Assembly: GCA_963785065.1 (NCBI GenBank)
Contig: CAWATX010000003.1
Coordinates: forward strand, 124,001-188,000
Length of the DNA stretch: 64,000 bases
Origin: CAVSRC01 sp963785065
GTDB lineage: Bacteria > Pseudomonadota > Alphaproteobacteria > Rhizobiales > Kaistiaceae
Direction: 5' to 3'
The notes beneath the pieces are model-generated. The model worked only from the letters and a program-made list of their open reading frames with translations, was not told the DNA's origin and made no database searches. Positions 45,734 to 53,925 of the stretch are shown here, in pieces. Both the position numbers and the translations under genes were made by a program. Position 1 is the first letter of the stretch; each line of letters starts with the position of its first letter.

Positions 45734-45769
45734 TCAGAGCTTCTCGACTTGCCCGTATTCCAGCTCGCC
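45734..45769 (-). pseudogene. relic of a second nusG 3' end
   Basis: Read on the minus strand, these 36 bases encode GELEYGQVEKL and a TGA. The last ten residues are identical to the end of the intact nusG (ELEYGQVEKL) 50 bases upstream, but seven of the ten codons differ, every time at the third position. So this is a diverged homologue under former selection, not a recent copy. Similarity stops abruptly before the Gly. The relic uses more GC-ending codons than the live tail. Confidence 0.7.
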
Positions 45770-45792
45770 ACCAGGCCCGATATCTCGAGGAG

Positions 45793-45856
45793 CGGTCGAA
45801 CTCGAATAAGTCGTCAACCTAAAGCTTCTCAACCTGTCCATATTCGAGTTCGACCG
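45793..45856. repeat. 16-bp perfect inverted repeat around the nusG stop
   Basis: CGGTCGAACTCGAATA at 45793-45808 and TATTCGAGTTCGACCG at 45841-45856 are exact reverse complements, 32 bases apart. One arm is coding (VELEY of NusG), the other lies in the 3' untranslated region. In RNA this gives a stem enclosing the nusG stop codon. Confidence 0.85.
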
Positions 45857-46349
45857 GGGTTGCCCGGCCGAAAATCGATACCGCCACCTTCAGACGTGCG
45901 CGCACCTCGTCGACTTCCTCGACCAGGCCGTTGAACGAAGCAAACGGCCCGTCGGCGACGCGCACCTGTTCGCCAACTTCGAAACTGACGGAGGGTTTCG
46001 GGCGCTCGACGCCTTCCTGCACCTGACGCAGGATGCGGCTCGCCTCGGCCTCCGAGATGGCCACCGGCTTGTTGTCGGCGCCAAGGAATCCGGTCACTTT
46101 CGGCGTGTTCTTGATGAGGTGATAGGCCTCATCCGTCATCGTCATCTTCACCAGAACGTAGCCGGGGAAGAACTTGCGCTCGGCGTCCACCTTGCGGCCG
46201 CGGCGCACCTCGACCACCTTCTCGGTCGGTACCAGGATCTCCTCGAACAGTTCGTCAAGGCCGGCCGCATGGGCCTTTTCCTTGATCGAATCGGCGACCT
46301 TGCGCTCGAAGTTCGAGTAGGCGTGGACGATGTACCACTTCTTATCCAT
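45819..46349 (-). CDS. nusG: transcription termination/antitermination factor NusG
   Basis: A 176-residue NusG that binds RNA polymerase and couples it to Rho or to ribosomal S10. The NGN domain begins KKWYIVHAYSNFERKVADSI, with RRGRKVDAERKFFPGYVLV, and the C-terminal KOW domain has EVGEQVRVADGPFASFNGLV. ATG at 46349. Codons in the last third end in A or T more often (GTT, GCT, TTT, GAA, GTA) than in the first two thirds, which hints that the 3' part came from a different allele. A relic of another nusG tail lies just downstream. Confidence 0.96.
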   Translation of the reverse strand: MDKKWYIVHAYSNFERKVADSIKEKAHAAGLDELFEEILVPTEKVVEVRRGRKVDAERKFFPGYVLVKMTMTDEAYHLIKNTPKVTGFLGADNKPVAISEAEASRILRQVQEGVERPKPSVSFEVGEQVRVADGPFASFNGLVEEVDEVRARLKVAVSIFGRATPVELEYGQVEKL

Positions 46350-46368
46350 GGGGACCGCGCCTCAACCC

Positions 46369-46584
46369 TCAGGAAGTGCCAGTGCCAGTACCAAGGCCGA
46401 GCACGAGCTTGATGCCCATGCTGATGACCTGATCGGCAAGCAGGAACATGATGGCCGCCAGAAAGGCCATGGCGATCACCATGACGGTGGACACCCCGGT
46501 TTCCCGGCGCGACGGCCAAACGATCTTGGAAGCCTCCGCCCTTACTTGTTGGAGGAACGCAAAAGGATTGATTTTTTCAGCCAT
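46369..46584 (-). CDS. secE: preprotein translocase subunit SecE
   Basis: A 71-residue, single-span SecE that clamps SecY. KINPFAFLQQVRAEASKIVW followed by PSRRETGVSTVMVIAMAFLA and a hydrophobic helix is the family pattern; W-P-S-R-R-E-T is the conserved amphipathic-helix end. ATG at 46584 is chosen by the conserved N-terminus over an upstream in-frame start at 46617. It ends in a Gly/Thr-rich tail, 20 bases before nusG. Confidence 0.95.
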   Translation of the reverse strand: MAEKINPFAFLQQVRAEASKIVWPSRRETGVSTVMVIAMAFLAAIMFLLADQVISMGIKLVLGLGTGTGTS

Positions 46585-46650
46585 TAACCGCTCATGCCAA
46601 TACGACGCGCGAACCATAAATTGGCTCGCGCGCCGCGCGCTAGGGAGCGA

Positions 46651-46679
46651 TACATAAAGCTTGCCGGTGAGATTCTCAA
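46651..46679 (-). promoter_or_regulatory. likely promoter of the secE-nusG operon
   Basis: On the minus strand TTGAGA (46679-46674) and TATGTA (46656-46651) are separated by 17 bases, 67 bases upstream of the secE ATG. Placement downstream of the tRNA genes fits a start of the secE-nusG-rplKAJL-rpoBC transcript. Inferred from consensus only. Confidence 0.55.
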
Positions 46680-46816
46680 GCCCGGTCCGGCATGATTTTT
46701 GCCGTCGCGGTCTGGCACCACGGAAACCGTCATTCTTCCCGCTCGAGTTGCAAGTTTCAGGGCCATCTCGACCTTGGCCGCCCTTGCGCCACGCAAAACA
46801 ACCGCCAGACGGGAGA

Positions 46817-46892
<76 letters not shown>

Positions 46893-46969
46893 AGGCCGGC
46901 GTCCCAATAGCAGAAGTCCGGGCGGAAACGCCAGAGGGTATGTGGCCATCTGCTGACGAGCCGGTTCGC

Positions 46970-47043
46970 TGGAGCGGGTGAAGGGAATCGAACCCTCGTC
47001 ATCAGCTTGGAAGGCTGTTGCTCTACCATTGAGCTACACCCGC
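46970..47043 (-). tRNA. tRNA-Gly (TCC)
   Basis: Minus-strand cloverleaf with acceptor GCGGGTG/CACCCGC, anticodon TCC in loop CTTCCAA, T-loop GGTTCGATTCC and encoded CCA. Second of the Tyr-Gly-Trp cluster. Confidence 0.96.
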
Positions 47044-47116
47044 ATCAGGCAGAACGGAGACTATTCCATTCGCGTGGCCCAGGCCACGAACAACCCGCTC
47101 GCGCGAAACCAAAGGA

Positions 47117-47202
47117 TGGTGGGAGAGGTAGGACTCGAACCTACGAAGGCGTACGCCAGCGGATTTACAGTCCGCCCCCTTTGCCACTCGGGACACTCTC
47201 CC
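47117..47202 (-). tRNA. tRNA-Tyr (GTA)
   Basis: Minus-strand class II tRNA with a long variable arm, acceptor GGGAGAG/CTCTCCC, anticodon GTA in CTGTAAA and encoded CCA. First of the Tyr-Gly-Trp cluster upstream of secE. No tuf gene lies between the tRNAs. Confidence 0.96.
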
Positions 47203-47374
47203 TGGAAAGCCTTGTCGTAGGGCCTCGGAAGGCCCTGACGGGCCGGCATCCCGCGGCGCGCTTTATGGCGATGGCCCCCCGCCCTGTCAACGGCAAGGGA
47301 CACGCGAAACGTCGCGCGCCCCATCGTGCGCCGCCATTGTCGGCCACGCGGCCTCCGGCCTATAAGCCCGCCCC

Positions 47375-48184
47375 ATGGATCGCACACCGCACCGCCCCCA
47401 TCAGCGCCCGCGTTCCGGCGGCGGCAAGCCACAGAACCGCTTCCGGCCGCGCTCGCCGGCCGAACGCCGGCCGGATTCCCTGTGGATCTACGGCATCCAT
47501 CCGGTGCTGGCGGCGCTCGCCAATCCGCATCGCCTGGTCAAGCGCATGCTCGCTACGCCCAATGCCCTCGCCCGCCTCAGCGAGGCTGGCGCGGCGCTAA
47601 CCATGGCGCCGGAGGAGACCACGCCCAAACTGCTCGACCGGCTGCTTGGCGGCGAGGCGGTGCATCAGGGCGTCGCCATCGAGGTGGCGCCGCTGCCGCC
47701 AGCGCGGCTCGAGGACCTCAGGCAGGCGCGTCTCGTCGTGGTTCTCGATCAGGTCACCGATCCGCACAATGTCGGCGCCATCCTGCGCTCCGCCGTCGCT
47801 TTCGCCGCCGATGCGGTGGTCACCACCGGCCGCCATGCGCCGGCCGAGACCGGCGTGCTGGCCAAGGCCGCCTCGGGCGCGCTCGACGGCATCGCCCTGG
47901 TCGAGGTGCAGAACCTCGCCCGTGCTCTGGAGGAACTCGGCACCATGGGCTTCACCCGCGTCGGGCTCGACAGCGAGGCGGAGACGCCGATCGAGGAGGC
48001 CATGGCGGGCACGCGCATCGCTCTGGTGCTCGGCGCCGAGGGCAAGGGCCTGAGGCGCCTGACCCGCGACACCTGCGACCAACTCGCCCGGCTCACCGTG
48101 CCGGGCGCCATCGCCAGCCTCAACGTCTCCAATGCCGCGGTTCTGGCGCTCTATCTCGCCCGCCGCGCCCTCGGCTCAACCTAG
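47375..48184 (+). CDS. rlmB: RlmB/TrmH-family 23S rRNA 2'-O-methyltransferase
   Basis: A 269-residue SPOUT methyltransferase, most like RlmB, which methylates Gm2251 of 23S rRNA. An N-terminal Arg/Pro-rich lead and the substrate-binding domain (LWIYGIHPVLAALANPHRLV) are followed by SPOUT motif 1 VLDQVTDPHNVGAILRSA, motif 2 ALVLGAEGKGLR and motif 3 IASLNVSNAA. It diverges from the tRNA cluster and overlaps the next gene tail to tail by nine bases. Confidence 0.93.
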   Translation: MDRTPHRPHQRPRSGGGKPQNRFRPRSPAERRPDSLWIYGIHPVLAALANPHRLVKRMLATPNALARLSEAGAALTMAPEETTPKLLDRLLGGEAVHQGVAIEVAPLPPARLEDLRQARLVVVLDQVTDPHNVGAILRSAVAFAADAVVTTGRHAPAETGVLAKAASGALDGIALVEVQNLARALEELGTMGFTRVGLDSEAETPIEEAMAGTRIALVLGAEGKGLRRLTRDTCDQLARLTVPGAIASLNVSNAAVLALYLARRALGST

Positions 48185-49276
48185 AAACGCGGCGTCGAAA
48201 GGCACCTCCATCGCGCCGCCGTCGCCCTCGATGACCAGCTTGCCGTCTGCCGGGCGAACGGCGACGACGCGGCTCCAGCCGTTGGGCAGCGGCACCCCGC
48301 CGATCACATGGCGCAGCGAAACGCTGCCGTCGGGTGACAGCGTGATCGAGGTCGGGAAGCCCTCCTCAGAGAACGCATTGGGCGCGATCGAGGCCGCGTG
48401 CCCGGCAGACGAATAGGCCCGCCCCTCCTCGATGCCGAGGACACCGGTGTGGCGCCCGTTCCACGGCGGATAGAAGCGCCCGCCATTGGAGAACCACAGA
48501 TAGGTGAAGGGATAATCCGCCGGGTTCTTCAGGCTCATCATGATCTCGCCCTCGGCGGCGCGCACCGCCGCCGCCCAGCCGAGCGCCGCCCCCGGAGCCT
48601 CGACCAGCACCGCCAGGTCCTCATGCCTGTCGGCTACCGGATAGTGGTGGAGATCGACGGTGGTGCCGTCGGCAAGCGGCAGCTTGCTGAGATCGGTGAA
48701 GCGCTTGTCGGTGGCAAACAGGCAGCGGCCCCTGGCCGGATCGGTCTCCTGCTGGCTCGCCGGCAGGTAGCCAAAAGCCTTGGGCGAGAACGACAGCCGC
48801 CCCTCGCCATTGAAATGCGTCATGGCGTGGCCGGACGCCGAGACCGCCCCCGAGCCGCCGGTGAAGACGTGGCGCTCATAAAGGAAGGGGTGGCCGTCGA
48901 TGAGGGTGAATTCCTTGGTGATCTGAGCGCCCATAACCTTCTTTTCGAGCGCGAAGCGCGCTGTGAAAGCGCCGCCGCTGCGCTCCTCGCCAGCCAGCCG
49001 CCAGGCCGAATTGGCCGGCCAGCCGTGCCCCGGCACGCCCGGCTCGAGGTCGTTGGCGCCGAAGGGCGCGCAGAAGAAGTCGCCGGAGAGATATTTCAGA
49101 TTGGGAGACATCTCCGGGTCCTCGGTGATCGCCGGATCGTTCACCCACGGCGCCGTGTGCAGCGGGGTCAGCCTGCGGCCTGCCGCCTCCACTGTGAAGT
49201 CGCGGATATGGCCAACGGCCAGGTCGACGGCGAGCGAGATGCCCTCCGCCTGAATCTTGTGGAATCGTTCGGTCAT
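48176..49276 (-). CDS. aldose 1-epimerase-like (galactose mutarotase-like fold) protein
   Basis: A 366-residue protein with the all-beta pattern of the galactose-mutarotase superfamily, seen as repeated short strands with DGHPFLYERHVFTGGSGAVS and FNGEGRLSFSPKAFGYLP. Exact function is unknown; members bind or epimerise sugars. The start is ATG at 49276 with GGAGG eight bases upstream; the open frame begins 23 codons earlier without support. It overlaps the rlmB stop by nine bases at the 3' end and runs towards tRNA-Thr at the 5' end. No sugar-metabolism genes flank it. Confidence 0.7.
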   Translation of the reverse strand: MTERFHKIQAEGISLAVDLAVGHIRDFTVEAAGRRLTPLHTAPWVNDPAITEDPEMSPNLKYLSGDFFCAPFGANDLEPGVPGHGWPANSAWRLAGEERSGGAFTARFALEKKVMGAQITKEFTLIDGHPFLYERHVFTGGSGAVSASGHAMTHFNGEGRLSFSPKAFGYLPASQQETDPARGRCLFATDKRFTDLSKLPLADGTTVDLHHYPVADRHEDLAVLVEAPGAALGWAAAVRAAEGEIMMSLKNPADYPFTYLWFSNGGRFYPPWNGRHTGVLGIEEGRAYSSAGHAASIAPNAFSEEGFPTSITLSPDGSVSLRHVIGGVPLPNGWSRVVAVRPADGKLVIEGDGGAMEVPFDAAFLG

Positions 49277-49398
49277 GGAATTGCCCTCCGTCGCGCGATG
49301 GTAGCGCGCGTTGACCAAGGCGCAAACAAAACGCGCTAGCGACAAAACGACAGGCGCTTGTCGCCATCGGGCAGCGCTGCTACCCCTTGGCCGCGAAG

Positions 49399-49474
<76 letters not shown>

Positions 49475-49612
49475 AGACTTAGCTCAAATGAGCCACTATC
49501 CGGGGTAAGGTCTACCCAAACTTGCGAGTCACGAACTGATAGAGGCGCATCCTCGTTGACTCCCCTGACAGACGATCAGATGCGCCGCTTCGGCTGCCTT
49601 ACCTGGCGCGCG

Positions 49613-49948
49613 TCACGCACGAAACGGGTAGCGGTCCGGTTCGGCGAACACGTCCATGAGGCGGCTGCCGGCAAAAAGCTTCACGGAATGCGGGGTGCCC
49701 GCCGGTATGTCCCAGGTATCGCCGGGCTTGTAGTCGTGCAGCACGCCGTCAATGGTCAACTGGACGTGCCCGGCAAATATCGTGCCCCATTGTGGTCCGT
49801 GGCTGTGCTCGGCAATGGCCAGGTCCTTGTGAACCGTGAAGAAGACCACGAGACCGGCATCGGATCGAATGGCGTGCGTGCTGACGGCGTCTTCGGGAAA
49901 AGGCGTGTCGAGACCGGGGAAGCCCGCGATAAACTCCGGATAATCCAC
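49613..49948 (-). CDS. cupin domain protein
   Basis: A 111-residue single-domain cupin. The first cupin motif is AIAEHSHGPQWGTIFAGHVQ, with histidines as likely metal ligands, and the second is YKPGDTWDIPAGTPHSVKLF. Such proteins bind metals and small molecules or act as isomerases; the substrate is unknown. ATG at 49948 gives a complete domain with no signal peptide. Confidence 0.85.
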   Translation of the reverse strand: MDYPEFIAGFPGLDTPFPEDAVSTHAIRSDAGLVVFFTVHKDLAIAEHSHGPQWGTIFAGHVQLTIDGVLHDYKPGDTWDIPAGTPHSVKLFAGSRLMDVFAEPDRYPFRA

Positions 49949-50394
49949 GATTTTCGCTCCTTGCAGCCCGCGTTGGCGCCATAGCCTATTGCGCCGCCCG
50001 TCGTCCGATCAACCACCGGACCTCGTCGTTCAGAAATGAGCCGGTCTGAACCTAGCGAGGGCCCGAGGGCCGGCGGATCGCGCGGCGCCGGCAGTGGCCC
50101 CGGAAAAACAAATGCCCCGGTCTTGCGACCGGGGCCAGAGTTAAGGACGAGGTCTCCATGAAAGCCGACATTTAGACGGAAACCTCAAAGCATTTTCTAG
50201 GCTTCGGCCCAAATCCAGTACACCACCCCAAATGGGGGGATTGACACCATTTCCGCTCTATCCGACCGCAAGCAATTCAAAGCCTTCGGTTGCGATTAAC
50301 CCCCCGTCAAACCCAACCGAAATTCGCCGGCGACTTATCGCCGCGTTCGACGTTTCATACCCGTGGGGCTAGCAGATCGCGGAAGGAGCAACCA
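49949..50394. other. intergenic region with hairpin and possible rpmE relic
   Basis: 446 bases without a gene. A perfect stem GCCCCGGTC/GACCGGGGC (50114-50135) followed by T-rich sequence on the minus strand looks like a minus-strand terminator although no minus gene is present just upstream of it. At 50158-50175 a ribosome binding site (AAGGACGAGG) precedes ATG and codons for MKADI, then TAG; MKADI is how alphaproteobacterial L31 (rpmE) often begins. The rest is unremarkable, with a TTGACA at 50241 but no good -10. Confidence 0.45.
50113..50136 (-). terminator. terminator-like hairpin on the minus strand
   Basis: Nine-base perfect stem GCCCCGGTC/GACCGGGGC with a four-base loop; minus-strand downstream sequence ATTTGTTTTT completes an intrinsic terminator. 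What transcript it ends is unclear. Confidence 0.6.
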
Positions 50395-51024
50395 ATGAAG
50401 ACCAAGCGGCTCATCGTCTTTGCAACTGCCGCTCTTCTCGCCGGCGCCGCAGCACCGGCGATGGCGCTCGACATCAATGTCGGCGGCGTCGGCATCAGTG
50501 CCGGCAGCAGCGGCAATGGCGGCACGTCGGTATCAGCCCACACCGGCAGCACCTCGGTCGGCGCCACCGTCGGCGGCGGCTCCAACGTTGCCACCGTCGG
50601 CGCCAGCAGCGGCGGTACCAGCGCCAGTGTCGGCGTCGGCACCGGCAGCGGCAGCCTCGTTTCGGCAAACTCGAGCGGTGGCACGACAAGCGCCCAAGTC
50701 AATCTCGGCGGCGCCTCAGGCACGGTGAACAGCATCACCGGCCCGGTCGGCTCGGCGCTCGGTGGCACCGGCTCCGGTGGTGGGTCAGGTAGTGGCGGCG
50801 GCGGCGGCACCTATTTCGCTGGCGGCGGAGGCGGCGGCGGCCGTGGCCTCTTCGGCGGCGGCGGCGGCCGTGCCGGTGGCAGCGTCCGCTATGCTGCGGC
50901 CTATAACAGCCTGTCCTATGCCGACCAGGTGCGCATCAAGTGGCGCTGCCGCTCGGTGTTGGCCCAACCGTCCGGCTTCAACGCCGAGACGGTCGCCCTC
51001 TGCCGGCTGATCGCCCGGCGATGA
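50395..51024 (+). CDS. Gly/Ser-rich exported protein of unknown function
   Basis: A 209-residue protein with a Sec signal peptide (MKTKRLIVFATAALLAGAAA, cleavage after AMA at about residue 24). The mature protein is rich in Gly, Ser, Thr and Val, with short VSAxTG/VGATVGG-like repeats, then several poly-Gly runs (about 135-180) and a compact C-terminal part with two Cys (YADQVRIKWRCRSVLAQPSG and VALCRLIARR). It could be a surface or biofilm-related protein; that is an inference from composition. Start supported by AAGGAG seven bases upstream. I do not recognise a named family. Confidence 0.78.
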   Translation: MKTKRLIVFATAALLAGAAAPAMALDINVGGVGISAGSSGNGGTSVSAHTGSTSVGATVGGGSNVATVGASSGGTSASVGVGTGSGSLVSANSSGGTTSAQVNLGGASGTVNSITGPVGSALGGTGSGGGSGSGGGGGTYFAGGGGGGGRGLFGGGGGRAGGSVRYAAAYNSLSYADQVRIKWRCRSVLAQPSGFNAETVALCRLIARR

Positions 51025-51045
51025 GACCCAACTGACAAACAGGCA

Positions 51046-51075
51046 GGGCCGCCGTGCGATGACGTGCGGCGGCCC
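51046..51075. terminator. hairpin between the convergent Gly-rich gene and folD
   Basis: GGGCCGCCG and CGGCGGCCC form a nine-base stem with a 12-base loop, but without a T-run on either side. Likely a shared 3' end for the two genes. Confidence 0.4.
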
Positions 51076-51090
51076 CCGCTCATGGCAAGC

Positions 51091-52014
51091 TCAGAACTGC
51101 GGAACCGGATAACCTGCCACGCGACAGGCGGCGGAGAGCGTATTGGCCATCAGCATGGCGATGGTCATCGGGCCGACGCCACCCGGCACCGGCGTGATAG
51201 CGCTCGCCACGGCGGCCGCTTCCGCATAAGCGACGTCGCCGACCAGGCGTGTCTTGCCCTCGCCGCGTTCCGGCGCCGGAATCCGGTTGACGCCGACGTC
51301 GATGACCACCGCGCCCGGCTTGATCCAGTCGCCGCGGATCATCTGGGGACGTCCGACCGCGGCGACCACGATGTCGGCGCCGCGCACGGTCGCCGCCAGG
51401 TCGCGGGTCCGCGAATGGGCCATGGTCACCGTGCAGTTCTGGTTGAGCAGAAGCTGGGCCACCGGCTTGCCAACCAGCAGCGAACGCCCAACGACCACCG
51501 CCGTCTTGCCGGCAAGCTCGGCTGTGGCCCGCCGCAGAAGGATCATGCAGCCTGCCGGCGTGCACGGCACCACCGCACGGCTGTCGCCCGCCATCAGCCG
51601 GCCTGCATTGATCGGATGCAGGCCATCGACGTCCTTCTCCGGCCGCACCGCATCGATCACCGGCGTCTTGTCGAGATGGCCGGGCAGCGGCAGTTGCACC
51701 AGGATGCCGTGGATCGCCGGATCGGCATTGAGCCCGTCGACCACCGCCATCAGTTCGGCCTGCGTCGTCTCCGCCGGCAGGGTCTTCTGCACCGAATGGA
51801 AGCCGAGTTCGGCCGCCCTCTTGCCCTTGCCGGCGACATAGACGGCACTCGCCGGGTCGTCGCCGACAAGCACCACGGCCAGGCCGGGAACCACACCGGT
51901 GGCCTCCTTCAGCCGCCCGGTCTCGCGCTTGACTTGCGCGGTCACCTCTTCGGCAACGACGCGCCCATCGATGCGTCTGGCGCCCTCAGCGGAAGACAAC
52001 GGTCCGTCCACCAT
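51091..52014 (-). CDS. folD: bifunctional methylenetetrahydrofolate dehydrogenase/cyclohydrolase
   Basis: A 307-residue FolD that interconverts 5,10-methylene-, methenyl- and 10-formyl-tetrahydrofolate. VGDDPASAVYVAGKGKRAAE carries the catalytic Lys, VQLPLPGHLDKTPVIDAVRP the folate site, and VVVGRSLLVGKPVAQLLLNQ the NADP site; PVPGGVGPMTIAMLMANT is the end motif. It overlaps purU by 29 bases, so the two folate enzymes form a translationally coupled pair on the minus strand. The start at 52014 lies inside purU; FolD-like sequence begins at about residue 13. Confidence 0.95.
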   Translation of the reverse strand: MVDGPLSSAEGARRIDGRVVAEEVTAQVKRETGRLKEATGVVPGLAVVLVGDDPASAVYVAGKGKRAAELGFHSVQKTLPAETTQAELMAVVDGLNADPAIHGILVQLPLPGHLDKTPVIDAVRPEKDVDGLHPINAGRLMAGDSRAVVPCTPAGCMILLRRATAELAGKTAVVVGRSLLVGKPVAQLLLNQNCTVTMAHSRTRDLAATVRGADIVVAAVGRPQMIRGDWIKPGAVVIDVGVNRIPAPERGEGKTRLVGDVAYAEAAAVASAITPVPGGVGPMTIAMLMANTLSAACRVAGYPVPQF

Positions 52015-52846
52015 TGATCAGAACCCTGTGTTCGAGATGGAAACGCACGGCACGAGCCAGCACCGTCGCCTCGATGTCGCGGCCGATGGCGATCATCTCC
52101 TCCACCGACATGGAATGATCGACCCGGCCGACGTCCTGTTCGATGATCGGGCCGGCGTCGAGCTCGGGCGTGACGTAATGCGCCGTGGCGCCGATCAGCT
52201 TGACCCCGCGCTCATGCGCCTTGTGATAGGGCCTGGCGCCGACGAAGCTCGGCAGAAAGGAGTGGTGGATGTTGATGACGCGGCCGGCGAGCGCGGTCGC
52301 CAGCCCCTCCGACAGGATTTGCATGTAGCGCGCCAGCACCACCAGATCGATCTTCTTTTCCGCGACCAGCGCGGCGATCTTGGCCTCCTGGGCGGCGCGC
52401 CCGCCCTCGCCGATCGGCAGATGGACATAGTCGATGCCCTCCGCCGCGACCCGGCGGCGCATGTCCTCGTGATTGGAGACGACGGCCACCAGTTCCATCG
52501 GCAGGTGGCCGATGGAATTGCGATAGAGCAGATCGTTGAGGCAGTGGCCGAGCTTGGAGACGAGGATGAGCACGCGCGGCTTGAGCGCGAGATCGTGCAA
52601 CTGCCAGTCGAAATCGAAGCCGGTGGCCACCGGCAGGAAGCCGCGGGTGAACCGCTCCGCCGTCATCGCGAGAGGCGCCGAGAACGACACCCGCATGAAG
52701 AACCGTTCGGTTTCGGGATCGCCGTATTGGCCGCTCTCGACGATGTTGCAATCCTGCGAGGCAATGCAATTGGCGACGGCCGCGACGATGCCGCGCCGGT
52801 CGCCGCAGGACAGGGTCAGAACGAAACGCGCCGGTTCGGCGGGCAT
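51986..52846 (-). CDS. purU: formyltetrahydrofolate deformylase
   Basis: A 286-residue PurU that hydrolyses 10-formyl-THF to formate and THF. An N-terminal ACT domain (RFVLTLSCGDRRGIVAAVAN) is followed by the formyltransferase fold with the catalytic segment INIHHSFLPSFVGARPYHKA, and THF contacts in GATAHYVTPELDAGPIIEQD. It is upstream of folD and overlaps it; both act on the one-carbon folate pool. Confidence 0.95.
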   Translation of the reverse strand: MPAEPARFVLTLSCGDRRGIVAAVANCIASQDCNIVESGQYGDPETERFFMRVSFSAPLAMTAERFTRGFLPVATGFDFDWQLHDLALKPRVLILVSKLGHCLNDLLYRNSIGHLPMELVAVVSNHEDMRRRVAAEGIDYVHLPIGEGGRAAQEAKIAALVAEKKIDLVVLARYMQILSEGLATALAGRVINIHHSFLPSFVGARPYHKAHERGVKLIGATAHYVTPELDAGPIIEQDVGRVDHSMSVEEMIAIGRDIEATVLARAVRFHLEHRVLINGGRTVVFR

Positions 52847-53017
52847 GGACGCTCGTATCCGTTCGGGAGAAACAGGCTTGCGTGCCGTCGTTTAGCGCTC
52901 GCGCTGCGGCGCCGCAACCGGCCGTTTCATCCGGGCTTGCGGCCGCGACCGCAACGACGAATTGGAAATCCCGGTGTGGCGTGCTACTGGCGTTCCGCCT
53001 CTTGATCGGGTGCAGGC

Positions 53018-53797
53018 ATGGATGGGCGACTGAAGACAGGATCGATCGCTTTCATCGCGAGCGCCGTCGACGAGGCGCGCGACGCCCTCGCGCGCCTGAT
53101 TGAGCGCTATGGAAGCACGCCGCCGGAAGAGGCTGAAGTCGTCGTCGCGCTCGGCGGCGACGGTTTGATGCTGCAGACGCTGCATGCCTTCATGAACACC
53201 GGTAAGCCGATCTACGGCATGAATTGCGGCTCGGTCGGCTTTCTGATGAACGAGTTCCGCGAGGACGAGCTGCCCGAGCGGCTGGCCCGCGCCATCCCCA
53301 ACATCGTCAATCCGCTCGCCATGGACGCGGTCGACGTCGCCGGCGTCGAGCACCATGCCTATGCCATCAACGAGGTGTCGCTGTTCCGCCAGTCCTATCA
53401 GGCGGTGAAGCTGAGGATCACCATCGACGGCAAGACGCGGCTGGAAGAGTTGATCGCCGACGGCATTCTGGTCGCCACGCCGGCCGGCAGCACCGCCTAC
53501 AACATGGCGGCCCGCGGACCGATCCTGCCGATCTACGCACCGCTCCTGGCGCTGACGCCGCTCTGCGCCTTCCGCCCGCGCACCTGGCGCGGCGCCCTCC
53601 TCCCCGACCGCGCTACGGTCCACATCGATGCGCTCGAGACCGACAAGCGGCCGCTGAACGCAGTCGCCGACAATGTCGAGTTCAAGTCGGTGGTCAGCGT
53701 CACCGTCGCCCAGGACAAGACGGCCGAGAGCCTTATCCTCTTCGACCCCGACCACTCCTGGGACGACCGCATCGTCGCCGAGCAGTTCCGCTTCTAG
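53018..53797 (+). CDS. nadK: NAD kinase
   Basis: A 259-residue ATP-NAD kinase making NADP. VVALGGDGLMLQTL carries the GGDG motif (46-49, Asp48 catalytic), the NE pair is in YAINEVSLFRQS, and ATPAGSTAYNMAARGPI is the conserved second substrate loop. The protein is shorter than enterobacterial NadK and fits the alphaproteobacterial form. It diverges from purU with 171 bases between starts. Frame intact. Confidence 0.95.
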   Translation: MDGRLKTGSIAFIASAVDEARDALARLIERYGSTPPEEAEVVVALGGDGLMLQTLHAFMNTGKPIYGMNCGSVGFLMNEFREDELPERLARAIPNIVNPLAMDAVDVAGVEHHAYAINEVSLFRQSYQAVKLRITIDGKTRLEELIADGILVATPAGSTAYNMAARGPILPIYAPLLALTPLCAFRPRTWRGALLPDRATVHIDALETDKRPLNAVADNVEFKSVVSVTVAQDKTAESLILFDPDHSWDDRIVAEQFRF

Positions 53798-53925
53798 AGC
53801 CCCTCAGGGCGCCGGCGCAGGCTGGGCGCCTATCGTCGCAGCCGCCGATCCCGAGTTGCGGAGGCGGGCAACTAGGGCCTGAATAGTCCGGTCCGCTGAG
53901 ACTTTCGAAGCGTCTGGGGCAGCGC

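Noticed and set aside
53788..53815. CTAGAG at the nadK stop as another copy of the 10-kb element
   Set aside because: Only about eight bases match; no inverted partner or internal sequence follows.
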